DNA of 64,000 bases. It comes from Acrocarpospora phusangensis (lineage in GTDB: Bacteria > Actinomycetota > Actinomycetes > Streptosporangiales > Streptosporangiaceae). Both the position numbers and the translations under genes were made by a program. The notes below the pieces were generated by a model. It did not search any database, was not told the origin of the DNA, and was given only the letters and a program-made list of their open reading frames with translations. Positions 1 to 7,850 of the stretch are shown piece by piece (the first letter of the stretch is position 1; each line of letters starts with the position of its first letter). The stretch covers positions 26,077 to 90,076 of the forward strand of contig NZ_BOOA01000035.1 in the NCBI RefSeq assembly GCF_016862995.1, in the 5' to 3' direction.

Positions 1-216
1 CGCGAGACGCGGGAACGGCAGGGCTTGACGATCGCCAACCTTGCTGACCGGTGTGAACAGGCTGGGCAGCGCATCCACCACACCACCATCTATCGATGGG
101 AAAACGGCACTTTCTGGCCCACTGCGCCGCGCCTGAAGGCTCTGGCCGAGGCGCTGGGAGTTTCGATCGACGACCTCTTGATCCCGTCGGGGGAGACCAG
201 GGCGGAGTCTGCCTGA
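1..216 (+). CDS. XRE-family HTH regulator, 5' truncated by window edge
   Basis: The frame is open from the first base, so the gene starts upstream; 71 C-terminal residues are visible. The sequence has the shape of an XRE/Cro-type helix-turn-helix: a QGLTIANLADRC helix pair, a recognition helix around HHTTIYRWENG, then LKALAEALGVSIDDLL. That family binds operators as a dimer. A TTG at 25 could be read as a start but would remove the first helix, so it is rejected. The gene heads the + strand early unit and lies just upstream of an inverted repeat at 243-264 that could be its operator. It could be a phage repressor or Cro-like protein; which one cannot be told from the fragment. Confidence 0.75.
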   Translation, partial: RETRERQGLTIANLADRCEQAGQRIHHTTIYRWENGTFWPTAPRLKALAEALGVSIDDLLIPSGETRAESA

Positions 217-242
217 TGCGCGGAGCAGCGCTCAATAGCGCA

Positions 243-264
243 ACAGATACAGGTTTCTATCTGT
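243..264. promoter_or_regulatory. Inverted repeat, candidate operator
   Basis: ACAGATA (243-249) and TATCTGT (258-264) are perfect 7-bp inverted arms around an 8-nt spacer. The element sits 10 nt before the GTG start at 275 and just after an XRE-type regulator gene. Size and symmetry fit a dimeric HTH operator, but a short mRNA hairpin is also possible. Confidence 0.45.
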
Positions 265-274
265 GGAGATCACA

Positions 275-451
275 GTGAGACCGCCGCGCCTCTGCATGAC
301 CACCGAAGAGATCTGCCGCGCGGGCCGGGAGGACGGTGCCGCCGACGCTCCGCTCACCGATGAGGAGCGGATCCGCCTGGTGGCACTACTCGGCCCTTAC
401 ATCAGGGCCTCGCTCGCCAAACGAGCTGTCCAGCGCAGCAACGCCGCCTGA
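275..451 (+). CDS. Small phage protein of unknown function (58 aa)
   Basis: GTG 275 is chosen because GGAG at 265-268 lies 6 nt upstream. GTG 263 and ATG 296 are in the same frame and remain possible. The C-terminal half (LTDEERIRLVALLGPYIRASLA) reads like a short amphipathic helical protein. Similar small proteins are common at the start of actinophage early operons, but no function is recognised. No gene is seen in 452-535, which carries the perfect palindrome CGGCGGGCCCGCCG at 456-469. Confidence 0.5.
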   Translation: MRPPRLCMTTEEICRAGREDGAADAPLTDEERIRLVALLGPYIRASLAKRAVQRSNAA

Positions 452-535
452 ACTACGGCGGGCCCGCCGGTCGCACCCGGACGAGCCCGCAAATCCCCAG
501 CTCAACCAATCCGTTCAACCAGAGAGGAGCCGGGA

Positions 536-1039
536 GTGACATCGTCTCACACCCCCGCCCCGACCCCGGGAATCACGTTCGCCGTCCGCATCAAGGACGG
601 GGCGACCATCGTGGCCGACCACACCGAGCCGACCGCCGACCTGGCCGTGGCCCGCACCCGGCTGTCCGCCCTCCGGCGCGCCTACCCCGAGTCGCTCCTG
701 CTGGTACGCCCGCACGACGGCAGCGACGCGGACTGGCGGGTGGCCGACGACGACGAGCTGAAGCGAATCTCGTACGGCCGCGCCGCCTCCGTGATCGGAC
801 ACCTCGTCGCGAACCGCGACCTGCCCCTGCTCGACTGGGCGATCTCCGATCTGATCGGTGACGACCAGGTCGGCGTGTCCGTCCACGTCGTGCGTACGGA
901 GATGGTGGAGGCCGTCGCGGGAGTCCTCGGCTGCGAGACCGTGACGGAGTCCCGGCTCATGACCGCGACCGCCACCTACCGGGGTGTTCAGGTCTCGATC
1001 CGCTGCTACCTGCCCGCCGAGAGCAAGGCGGCGGCGTAA
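536..1039 (+). CDS. Hypothetical phage protein (167 aa)
   Basis: GTG start with AGAGGAG about 7 nt upstream. No known domain is recognised. The N-terminal part predicts a small alpha/beta unit (FAVRIKDGATIVADHT...) and the centre is helical. It overlaps the next gene by one base (TAATG), so the two are probably translationally coupled in the early operon. Confidence 0.7.
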   Translation: MTSSHTPAPTPGITFAVRIKDGATIVADHTEPTADLAVARTRLSALRRAYPESLLLVRPHDGSDADWRVADDDELKRISYGRAASVIGHLVANRDLPLLDWAISDLIGDDQVGVSVHVVRTEMVEAVAGVLGCETVTESRLMTATATYRGVQVSIRCYLPAESKAAA

Positions 1040-1932
1040 TGGCCGAGACCATGACCAGCCCGACCGAACTCCGCGAACGCCTCACCCTCCTCACCGCCTT
1101 GACGGCGGACCTCGCCCCGGACGCGCACCGCCCGCTCATCCACTCCCTGAACATGCTCGTCGACATCGCCGCCCAGCTGCCTGTCGCCGCCCTCGACCTC
1201 AGCGATTACACCGCCACCCGCGCCGACGCGATGATCTACGTCCAATCGATGGAGACCGCCCGGCTGGCCGGGGAGCCGTTCCAGGAGTATGGCGGCGAGC
1301 TGCAGGGGCGTCTCGCGCTGCTGGCCGGGATCCTCGGCCGGGCGCTGGACACCGCCGAGCCGCCCCAGGAGGACGCCCCCGCCAGCGGTCCGTGCATCGG
1401 ATGCGGCACCCGCGACGGGGTTGCCCAGCACCTCAACGAGCCAGACCAGCCGGACAAGGTCGTGTGGCGATGCGACGACTGCGACCCCTGCACGTGCCGC
1501 AAGGGCGACCAGCACCTGTGTCCCGTGCACACCTACCCGGTCGAGGACGTGCCCGAACGGTGGCCGATGAGCACCCAGACATCCATGCCCGCAGCGCTCG
1601 CCGTGAGGGTCGCCACCCTGCTGGACGGCGCCAAGGTCAAGGACTGCGAGCCCGTCATCACCGTGCCCGAGTCCAGGCCCCACGCCCTCGTCACCTGCCT
1701 CCTCGACGAGTTCTGGCACGCCATGCCGTACACCACCCAGGACCAGCTCACCCACCAGGCGCTCCAGCATTGGGGGCTGGCGCTCCACGCCGCCGGTCTC
1801 GGCGTGGACGTCTGGTCGGGGAACGGCCGGGGCTACGAGGCTCTGATCGTCGCCGACTGCGAGGACATCGAGGCCGAGGGGGCTTGGGCCGCGAAGGTCC
1901 TGTTCGAGCAGAACCCGGGCGGTGGCCGATGA
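1039..1932 (+). CDS. Cys-rich hypothetical protein, possible zinc binding (297 aa)
   Basis: The ATG overlaps the preceding stop codon (TAATG). Residues 119-161 hold a cysteine cluster (CIGC at 119-122, CDDC at 145-148, CTC at 151-153, Cys161 followed by PVH) typical of a structural zinc site. Flanking regions are helical with no catalytic motif. Co-transcribed with its neighbours by short overlaps. The zinc role is inferred from cysteine spacing only. Confidence 0.7.
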   Translation: MAETMTSPTELRERLTLLTALTADLAPDAHRPLIHSLNMLVDIAAQLPVAALDLSDYTATRADAMIYVQSMETARLAGEPFQEYGGELQGRLALLAGILGRALDTAEPPQEDAPASGPCIGCGTRDGVAQHLNEPDQPDKVVWRCDDCDPCTCRKGDQHLCPVHTYPVEDVPERWPMSTQTSMPAALAVRVATLLDGAKVKDCEPVITVPESRPHALVTCLLDEFWHAMPYTTQDQLTHQALQHWGLALHAAGLGVDVWSGNGRGYEALIVADCEDIEAEGAWAAKVLFEQNPGGGR

Positions 1933-2378
1933 CCGCCCTCCCTGATCTCGCCGCCGTTGAGCATCCCGCCCCACGGGCTCCGGCGGCGACCCCCGGCCCG
2001 GAGGCTGGCGCTTCAGTCTCCGTGCCGGGGCTTCCCGGGGAGACTTCCCCCTCCCCGGGCCACCCCTCGGTTGAAGAGGTTCTCGGATCCCTCGCGGTCG
2101 CGTGGCTCAACGAACTGTGGACGGTCGAGTTCGACGTCGCCCTGATCGCCCTGTCTCACCGCTCCTACAGCGGGGACCCCGAGGCGATGTGGGCGGACTT
2201 CGAGGAGTTCGCCAGCGCCGTCTACCTCCGCAACGGGGTGGACAACGGCACCGTCCACTGGTCCCAGGTGGACGACGAGCTGGCCTGTTCGGAGCCGTCG
2301 GCGGCGGCGTTCAACATCGCCTGCGATCGGGTGTCTGAGGCGGCCCGCGTCCTGCTGTGCGGGAGGCGGACGCGATGA
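1929..2378 (+). CDS. Hypothetical phage protein (149 aa)
   Basis: ATG 1929 overlaps the upstream TGA by 4 nt (ATGA). The frame stays open far upstream, but that part is antisense-quality, Arg/Pro-rich sequence, so the short form is chosen. The first 50 residues are Pro/Ala-rich and probably disordered; the rest (VEEVLGSLAVAWLNELW onwards) is acidic and helical. No family recognised. Confidence 0.65.
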   Translation: MTALPDLAAVEHPAPRAPAATPGPEAGASVSVPGLPGETSPSPGHPSVEEVLGSLAVAWLNELWTVEFDVALIALSHRSYSGDPEAMWADFEEFASAVYLRNGVDNGTVHWSQVDDELACSEPSAAAFNIACDRVSEAARVLLCGRRTR

Positions 2379-3400
2379 GCGACACCGTGACCATGAGCAA
2401 GGAAGAGTACGACCGGCTGGTCCAACAGCTGCGCGACCTGCGTGCGCCGTTCGCGCCGGACCAGATCGGCAAGCTTCCGCGCGTCACCTGTAGCGCCTGC
2501 TCCAACTTCAGGACCAAGTGCGACAAACACCAGAAGCAGCGCTGCAAGGACTGCCAGGCGTGGGTGTCCACCCAGCACATCCACATCGACTACGTTGGCC
2601 ACGCCGACGTCACCGAACGCTTCCTGGAGATCGACCCGTTCTGGAACTGGGAGCCGTTCGCCCTCGACGAGGACGGGCTGCCCAAGCTGGACGTGGACGA
2701 CCTCGGCAACCCGGTCGGCCTGTGGATTCGCCTCACCATCCTCGGCGTCACCCGCCCCGGATACGGTTCCTGCCCTGCCAACCAGTCCGACGCAATCAAA
2801 GTCCTGATCGGCGACGCACTCCGCAACGCCGGCCAGCGCTTCGGCGTCGCACTCGCGCAGTGGCAGAAGGGCGACCGGGACAACCCGGCCGCCGAGAACC
2901 CCGTCGCCGACGCCGGCCGCCGCGCCGCACCGGCCCGCCAGCAGGCCGCCGACGCGGCCGTGGTTGTCGATGAGACGTGGGTGGCCGGGTTCGAGGCGCG
3001 GTTGGCGAACGCCACCCTCGACAACGTCGGCGGGTTCCGCCAGGACGTGATCGACGGCATGCGCTCGCAGCGGATCAACTCCGAGACCGCCAACCGGCTG
3101 CTCGCCACGGTGAAGACCCGCGCCGACGAGCTGGAGAAGGCGTCCAGGGTCCTCCCGAACGGCCTGCCCGGCAACAAGGACGGGTCCGTGTCCCGCTCCC
3201 AGCTCACGGAAGAGCAACTGGCCGCGAACGGGCTCATGACAAAGGACCAGGTCAAGGCACACAACAAGCTGGAACGCGACACGATCGCCAGCCCGCGCAA
3301 GGCGGAGCGGCTGGACGCCGTACCCGAGGGCGAGCCCTGGACGGCGGAGAAGGATCAGGCGTGGCTGGGCTCGGACAAGTCGGGTGGTGATCCGGCATGA
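2375..3400 (+). CDS. Rad52/Erf-like single-strand annealing protein with zinc-finger-like N-terminus (341 aa)
   Basis: The start is ATG 2375, overlapping the upstream TGA, with GGGAGG upstream; GTG 2357 is in frame but lies inside the previous gene. Residues 39-60 carry five cysteines (CSAC, then Cys49, CKDC). Residues 70-165 have the layout of phage Erf/Rad52-type annealing proteins: VTERFLEIDPFWNWEPFA, LWIRLTILGVTRPGYG, then DAIKVLIGDALRNAGQRFGVAL. Such proteins anneal complementary single strands in phage recombination and replication. The C-terminal half is charged and probably flexible. The family call rests on motif pattern; the exact subfamily is uncertain. Confidence 0.7.
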   Translation: MSDTVTMSKEEYDRLVQQLRDLRAPFAPDQIGKLPRVTCSACSNFRTKCDKHQKQRCKDCQAWVSTQHIHIDYVGHADVTERFLEIDPFWNWEPFALDEDGLPKLDVDDLGNPVGLWIRLTILGVTRPGYGSCPANQSDAIKVLIGDALRNAGQRFGVALAQWQKGDRDNPAAENPVADAGRRAAPARQQAADAAVVVDETWVAGFEARLANATLDNVGGFRQDVIDGMRSQRINSETANRLLATVKTRADELEKASRVLPNGLPGNKDGSVSRSQLTEEQLAANGLMTKDQVKAHNKLERDTIASPRKAERLDAVPEGEPWTAEKDQAWLGSDKSGGDPA

Positions 3401-3831
3401 GCGAGGCCGCCTACTCGGTGAATCAGTCCGGGTTCCAGTTCCGGAACCCGGGCGAGGTGCTCAGCCCGTTCGAAACCAACGCCTACCTGCAGTTGCTGAC
3501 CAACGCGATCGGCCGCGCCCAGCTCGAACTTCGCAGGGCCAGGAGAGGCGAGGCAGACGCCGAAGAGAAGTACCACCGCGCGAAGGCTCCCTACAACGAC
3601 AACGCCCCCGAGGTGGGAACCCGGGCGGGCCAGGTCTCGCAGAAGGCCCGCGACGCCTGGTTCGCTGACCGCCTTCCGGATGAGTTCCTGGCTCTGCGTC
3701 GGGCTACGGCTGCGCGTCAGGCCGCCTGGGATTTCGTGGACGCGCTCAAGGTGCAGTCGATGCTCATGGGCGGCCTCAACAAGACCGCGCTGGTCATCGA
3801 GACCATCACCACACGAGGTGGTGGCGCATGA
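3397..3831 (+). CDS. Hypothetical helical protein (144 aa)
   Basis: ATGA overlap with the annealing-protein gene. The sequence is mostly long charged helices (residues 25-60 and 85-120), with no transmembrane segment and no motif. Its position between a recombination protein and an HNH nuclease suggests a DNA-metabolism accessory, which is inference only. Confidence 0.65.
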   Translation: MSEAAYSVNQSGFQFRNPGEVLSPFETNAYLQLLTNAIGRAQLELRRARRGEADAEEKYHRAKAPYNDNAPEVGTRAGQVSQKARDAWFADRLPDEFLALRRATAARQAAWDFVDALKVQSMLMGGLNKTALVIETITTRGGGA

Positions 3832-4343
3832 AAACCCGCGTCAGGCCCTGCTGCCCTAAGGAGACGTTCGCCACCGAAGAGGAGGCGCGCCGCCGGCTGG
3901 ACCGCGTCCGGTCTCTCGGCCTGTCCAACCCTTCCCCGACCGGCGTGAAGCATTGCCGCAACGGGTGGCACCTGACCTACCCGGCCACGGACACCGGGCC
4001 TTCCGATAAGACCCGGGCTCAGGTGGAGGGGCGCGACGGTTACCGCTGCGTCCGCTGCGGCGGCCCTTGGGTCAAGGGAGAGGACTCGATCCAGCATCGG
4101 ATCCCGCGCGGCCGGGGCGGCACGAACGCTCTGGAGAACCTCCTGCTCTTGTGCGGGGACGGGGTCACGAAGTGCCACGGCGACGTGGAGCACAACCGCG
4201 GCGAGGCATACCGAGCGGGCTATCTCGTACTGACGGGACTCGACCCGGCCGCACAGCCGGTGCTCGTCCATGGACGCGACTGGATGCTGCCCACCCGGGA
4301 CGGGTCGTGGGCGACCGCCACCGAACCTGGGGAGGCGGCATGA
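3828..4343 (+). CDS. HNH endonuclease (171 aa)
   Basis: An HNH nuclease core lies at residues 70-125: Cys74-x2-Cys77, His90 (IQHRIPRGRGG), Asn104 (ALENLLLLC), Cys109, then Cys116-His117. This beta-beta-alpha metal fold nicks or cuts DNA. The N-terminal 60 residues hold further cysteines and tryptophans. It overlaps both neighbours by 4 nt and is thus part of the early operon rather than a clear insertion. It could serve recombination or packaging, or be a homing nuclease. Confidence 0.8.
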   Translation: MKTRVRPCCPKETFATEEEARRRLDRVRSLGLSNPSPTGVKHCRNGWHLTYPATDTGPSDKTRAQVEGRDGYRCVRCGGPWVKGEDSIQHRIPRGRGGTNALENLLLLCGDGVTKCHGDVEHNRGEAYRAGYLVLTGLDPAAQPVLVHGRDWMLPTRDGSWATATEPGEAA

Positions 4344-4768
4344 CCACCGGTATGCACCTGGTCACCGGACCTCACAGGCCGGCCGCTGAGCGCCGCTGGC
4401 GCGCCGAGGGCGCGAGCATCGAAGAGGCGGCCGAGCGGATCGGCGTACACCGCAGAACCGCGGAACGCTATGAGCAGCGGATTCGGCAGGAGCAGGGCGT
4501 CCCTGGTCCCCGCCGCCCGGATCGGTGGATGGACCCGCTCATCCTCGACCACCTGCGTACCCACCCCGGCATCCGGGTCAGCGCGTACGACCTGGCCCGG
4601 GTGATCGGCGGGTCGATCTCGTACTGGTCCACCGCGTGTGCGGCGATGGGGCGGCTGGTCGCCAGCGGGCAGGTCGAGGTGGTCATCGAGCCCTGCGACC
4701 AGTACGACCGCCGACCTGTTCGCCGCTACTTCCTGTGCGCCCGGTCGGCTGATCGGAGGGCGGCATGA
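4340..4768 (+). CDS. HTH / winged-helix DNA-binding protein (142 aa)
   Basis: The ATG overlaps the upstream TGA. Residues about 15-45 form a helix-turn-helix (EEAAERIGVHRRTAERYEQR); a second winged-helix-like segment covers residues 65-120 (ILDHLRTHPGIRVSAYDLARV, then VASGQVEVVI). The arrangement fits a sequence-specific DNA-binding protein, regulatory or replicative. No named family is recognised. Confidence 0.7.
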   Translation: MTTGMHLVTGPHRPAAERRWRAEGASIEEAAERIGVHRRTAERYEQRIRQEQGVPGPRRPDRWMDPLILDHLRTHPGIRVSAYDLARVIGGSISYWSTACAAMGRLVASGQVEVVIEPCDQYDRRPVRRYFLCARSADRRAA

Positions 4769-5223
4769 CAATCGCCCTGGTGGTAGCCAAACTGCTCGAC
4801 CGCACCACGCACCTCGACATTCCGACCAGCGCGGTTGCGTCAGCCGCTGGGACCTCTCCCTCGGCCGTGAGGAAGTGGCGCACGGCCGCCGCGGCCCCCT
4901 CATACCTGCACGTGTGTGCCTGGGCGGATCTCGTGCGCCTTCGGGTCGCCGTAGTTGACGGGGCGGATGTGGCCTCTGAGGGCCTCGCTGTCCTGACGGA
5001 CCTGGCCGCCCTGCGGAGGCGTCGCGGCCTTTCACAGCGCGACTTGGCAGCTAAGCGCCGGGTGCCGCAGTCCGCGATCGCACTTCTGGAGCGCCGCCCC
5101 GTAGTCGCCCGTGGAGTGGGCGTCCTCACGCTTGATCGGCATGTGTCGGCCATGGGGTACCGCCTGACGCTTCTGTGGGAATCCGCCGACACCGCCAACC
5201 CGGCCGATCGGAGGGTCGCATGA
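4765..5223 (+). CDS. Two-HTH regulator, paralogue of 8435-8941 (152 aa)
   Basis: An N-terminal HTH-like unit (SAVASAAGTSPSAVRKWR) is followed by CAWADLVRLRVAVVDGADV and a C-terminal XRE-like HTH (LRRRRGLSQRDLAAKRRVPQS). The same layout recurs in the protein at 8435-8941, including the CxWADLVxLRxAVVxGAxV segment, so these are paralogues. It overlaps its neighbours by 4 nt. Probably a phage transcriptional regulator; its target is unknown. Confidence 0.75.
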   Translation: MTIALVVAKLLDRTTHLDIPTSAVASAAGTSPSAVRKWRTAAAAPSYLHVCAWADLVRLRVAVVDGADVASEGLAVLTDLAALRRRRGLSQRDLAAKRRVPQSAIALLERRPVVARGVGVLTLDRHVSAMGYRLTLLWESADTANPADRRVA

Positions 5224-5885
5224 ACCTGAACACGCCCGTGCGGCACGGATACACGTTGGACGACCTCGACCGGTTCGCCCGCAGCGCAGTCAGCCGGGAG
5301 ATCACGCGTGGCTCTTGGCGCGGCACCCAGATCGGCGAGCGCTACGAAATCGCATGGTCGGCAATCGCCTGGCACGTGTCCGCAGCCGAAGAGGCGCCGA
5401 CAGCGTCAGAACTCGCGGTGGTCGGGATGCGAGCCCTGAACGACACCCTCTCCCAGCACCGCAAGCACCACGGGACGAGGGACAACGCCCGGGCCTTCGC
5501 CGCTTACTGGCTCGACCTCGGGGCGCCCTCAGGTTCCCCCGAGGGTGCGACGGTGGAGGCTCTCGCGCTCGCCCAGATCTGGCCCCGCCTGACCCCTCGC
5601 GAGAAGGACGTCCTCGTCGCCCTGGCCACGTATGACGACCACCGCGCGGCGGCCGCGGTCGTCGGGCTGTCCACGCGCGCCTTCGCTTGCCAGCTCAGCT
5701 TGGCCCGCAAGCGGTTCCTCGCCTTGTGGCACGAGGGCGAGATCCCATCCCGGCCCTGGGGCAACGACCGCCGGCGCAAGGCGGGAGCACGCCACCAGGC
5801 CATGGCCACCCGGTTGCGCGCTCGCCCCAGCCGCAAGGCTGGCCGTTCCGGATCGCCCTCCCCATTACCGCGGGAGGCGGCGTGA
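5220..5885 (+). CDS. Sigma-70-like / HTH transcription factor (221 aa)
   Basis: ATGA overlap sets the start. The C-terminal part (RLTPREKDVLVALATYDDHRAAAAVVGLSTRAF) matches the helix-turn-helix of sigma region 4 or LuxR type. The upstream helical part could correspond to a degenerate region 2. The tail is Arg-rich. Small sigma-like proteins of this kind are frequent in actinophage early regions and could direct middle or late transcription. A true sigma role is not proven. Confidence 0.6.
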   Translation: MNLNTPVRHGYTLDDLDRFARSAVSREITRGSWRGTQIGERYEIAWSAIAWHVSAAEEAPTASELAVVGMRALNDTLSQHRKHHGTRDNARAFAAYWLDLGAPSGSPEGATVEALALAQIWPRLTPREKDVLVALATYDDHRAAAAVVGLSTRAFACQLSLARKRFLALWHEGEIPSRPWGNDRRRKAGARHQAMATRLRARPSRKAGRSGSPSPLPREAA

Positions 5886-6127
5886 AGACCGAGACCTACC
5901 GGGGCGTGAAGCTCAAGGTCAAGAAGGGTCGGGAGTGGGGTTACCTCACCTACTTCGTGAACGGCGTCTCCTGGGGCGACCACCTCGGCCGCGACGAGGA
6001 GAAGGCGCTGGCCTCGATGCACGGCTACGTCGACATGGCCATCGAGAGGCCGGCCGACTTTGAGCCGTACTGGCAGCCCGGCTACCGCAAGCCCAAGCCG
6101 CGCCCTGAGTCCGAGGAGTCGTGGTGA
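5882..6127 (+). CDS. Hypothetical small protein (81 aa)
   Basis: GTG 5882 overlaps the preceding TGA (GTGA). The open frame runs further upstream, but only this part has natural composition. The protein opens with a beta-rich, Lys/Tyr-rich unit (YRGVKLKVKKGREWGYLTYF) and ends in a Pro/Glu tail. No function recognised. Confidence 0.65.
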   Translation: MKTETYRGVKLKVKKGREWGYLTYFVNGVSWGDHLGRDEEKALASMHGYVDMAIERPADFEPYWQPGYRKPKPRPESEESW

Positions 6128-6390
6128 TGGACATGCGCTTCTGCCCCTGGGAGGGGCAAACCCTCCCAGCCGACCACGACTGCATCGCCGGCCCCGCACC
6201 TTCGATGGCGCTGACCCTCGAAGAGGTGGAGGCCGCCTACGGCGACTTCCTGGAGGAGTCGTCCCTTCTCGGCGAGCACGGCCGCACGGTCGTCAACGCC
6301 GTCCCCGGACTGATCGCCCGCCTCCGCCGCGCTGAGCGCGAGCTGGAGGGCTGGCGGTCTACCTATCCCTCGACTGGAGGCCCCCAGTGA
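6127..6390 (+). CDS. Hypothetical small protein (87 aa)
   Basis: ATG 6127 shares the TGATG junction with the previous gene; a GTG six bases earlier is in frame. The N-terminus carries CPWEG and DHDCIAG, a Cys/His pattern that may bind metal. The remainder (TLEEVEAAYGDFLEESSLLGE...LRRAERELEGW) is helical and resembles the middle of the next gene product, suggesting a local duplication. Confidence 0.6.
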   Translation: MDMRFCPWEGQTLPADHDCIAGPAPSMALTLEEVEAAYGDFLEESSLLGEHGRTVVNAVPGLIARLRRAERELEGWRSTYPSTGGPQ

Positions 6391-6812
6391 GCGACGAGCG
6401 CGATTACTGGCAGGAGTACAAGGACGAGCAGCTCATGGGCCCGCCCCGTGAGGAGCCGGACTGGGACGACGACTACCCCGTTGACCTGGACGAGGTCCAG
6501 ACCAGGCACGAGGCGGCGATGCGCACGGAGAGCACCGCGATCGGCGAGGACGCCCAGTTCGTCATGTGGGAGGCCGTCCCTCGCCTGATCGCCGAACTTC
6601 GCGCCGCCCGCGCCGACCTGGGCCGCTGGCAGAGCCTCGCCCGACGCTACGAGTACGCGATCACCGCCGACGGCAGTGTGCCGCCGCAGGATGCCCCGCT
6701 GGTCGCCCCCGAGGCCACCGACCCGGTCGTCAATGACCCGTCACTCGGCAAGGCGTGGCAACGCGCCGTCCTCCTGCCCGAATGGACCGAGCTCGGGCTT
6801 CCCCCGTTCTGA
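6387..6812 (+). CDS. Hypothetical acidic protein (141 aa)
   Basis: GTG 6387 overlaps the preceding TGA. The N-terminus is strongly acidic (EEPDWDDDYPVDLDE). The middle (AVPRLIAELRAARADLGRWQSL) parallels the end of the preceding protein (NAVPGLIARLRRAERELEGW), so the two are probably distant paralogues. No catalytic motif. Confidence 0.65.
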   Translation: MSDERDYWQEYKDEQLMGPPREEPDWDDDYPVDLDEVQTRHEAAMRTESTAIGEDAQFVMWEAVPRLIAELRAARADLGRWQSLARRYEYAITADGSVPPQDAPLVAPEATDPVVNDPSLGKAWQRAVLLPEWTELGLPPF

Positions 6813-6825
6813 TCTGGAGTTTCCG

Positions 6826-7101
6826 ATGACCGAGACCGACACCCAGACCTTCCCCGCAGTGCCGCCGCCGGTGGTCACGCCTCCGCACGTGAAGCGCCGT
6901 TTCGCCGAGGTCGCCGCCCTGGAAATTGCGGCCGCCAAGGCTCGCTACGAGGCCGAGGTGGGCTGGTGGCAGGCCGTTGCTGAACGTGTCGAGCGGGACG
7001 TGCCGGACCCGGCCGCCTACCACATCGGCCGCCCGCCCTACGGCGACCCGAGCATCCCGCCCTTCCTCGACTCGCACGAATCCGGGAGGACGACGCCGTG
7101 A
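6826..7101 (+). CDS. Hypothetical small protein (91 aa)
   Basis: ATG 6826 has GGAG 6-9 nt upstream; the longer open frame upstream overlaps the previous gene and is rejected. The central helix (VKRRFAEVAALEIAAAKARYEAEVGWWQAVAE, here abbreviated to its ends VKRRF and AVAE) is amphipathic with paired tryptophans. Proline-rich ends. Function unknown. Confidence 0.6.
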   Translation: MTETDTQTFPAVPPPVVTPPHVKRRFAEVAALEIAAAKARYEAEVGWWQAVAERVERDVPDPAAYHIGRPPYGDPSIPPFLDSHESGRTTP

Positions 7102-7243
7102 AGGACAACCACACCGTCACGATCGACATCGACCCCGGCCACGCCGGCGTTACGACAAGACGGCCGCCGCGGACGCGGTCCCGAAGCAGCCGGTGTACGA
7201 CCGCAAGACCCTGCTCGCCAAGGGCGGTGAGCGCCGTGGGTAG
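7098..7243 (+). pseudogene. Small gene with an apparent frame break near 7150
   Basis: GTG 7098 has a good ribosome site (GGGAGG) and a GTGA overlap. The reading starts MKDNHTVTIDIDPGHAG. At about 7150 codon quality collapses in this frame, while the frame one base back continues as YDKTAAADAVPKQPVYDRKT and ends at TAG 7241-7243. By hand count 30 of 33 third positions are G/C after the switch, against 20 of 29 if the first frame is kept. This fits a one-base deletion, a sequencing error or a -1 shift. No classical slippery heptamer is seen at the junction. Confidence 0.5.
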
Positions 7244-7850
7244 CCGGACCCTCGCCGAGATGGCCGAGCGGTTCGCCAAGGAAACCGCCGAACACGAGCT
7301 GACGATCCTTCACAACGACGGGATCTACCGCCATCTGCGGTGCAAGAACCCCCGCCACGGCATGTACTGGTTCGACTTGGTCACCTGGCCAGGCAGCCTC
7401 GCCATCCGAGGCGACGTGGACGGCTACATATTCACGCGGACCACGGACATGTTCGAGTTCTTCCGCAGCGACGGGGCGCGGGTCAACCCGCACTACTGGT
7501 CGGAGAAGACCGAGGGCGGGAGGCGTGCCTGCCGGTCCTACTCGGAGGACTACGCGAAGGCGCGCGTCCTGGGCGAGATCCGCGACCTGGAGGAGCGCCC
7601 GCCCGGCCTGTTCCTGGCCCTCCAGCGTGACCTGTTCGACCACCTGCACTTCGAAGATGAGGCCCACGAGGCGCTCGAACGCTTCGACTACCAGGGCGTC
7701 CGCTTCTACGACGTGTGGGAGTGGGACCTGCACGACTACGACTGGTCGTTCCTGTGGGCCTGCCACGCGATCGTCTGGGGCATCGCCCAGTACGACGCCA
7801 GCAAGGCCGCCGCTGGAGCCGAGCGGGAGGCGGTGACCTCCCATGCCTGA
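7236..7850 (+). CDS. Conserved-looking phage protein, Trp/Asp-rich (204 aa)
   Basis: GTG 7236 is chosen (GTG 7227 is also possible); the frame is open back to 7098 but that stretch belongs to the broken small gene. The protein holds an aromatic, beta-rich N-terminal half (LTILHNDGIYRHLRCKN, YWFDLVTWPGSLAIRGD) and a helical C-terminal half rich in Asp/His/Trp. I recall similar uncharacterised proteins from actinophage early regions but cannot name a family. No catalytic motif. Confidence 0.75.
   Translation: MGSRTLAEMAERFAKETAEHELTILHNDGIYRHLRCKNPRHGMYWFDLVTWPGSLAIRGDVDGYIFTRTTDMFEFFRSDGARVNPHYWSEKTEGGRRACRSYSEDYAKARVLGEIRDLEERPPGLFLALQRDLFDHLHFEDEAHEALERFDYQGVRFYDVWEWDLHDYDWSFLWACHAIVWGIAQYDASKAAAGAEREAVTSHA

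Noticed and set aside
984..1928. Long + strand open frame leading into the gene at 1929
   Set aside because: It is a shadow of the gene at 1039-1932: Arg/Pro-rich, poor codon pattern. Only 1929-2378 is kept.
7098..7850. Single 250-residue protein spanning both genes
   Set aside because: Codon quality is poor between about 7150 and 7230 in this frame while another frame is good, so two genes with a frame break fit better.
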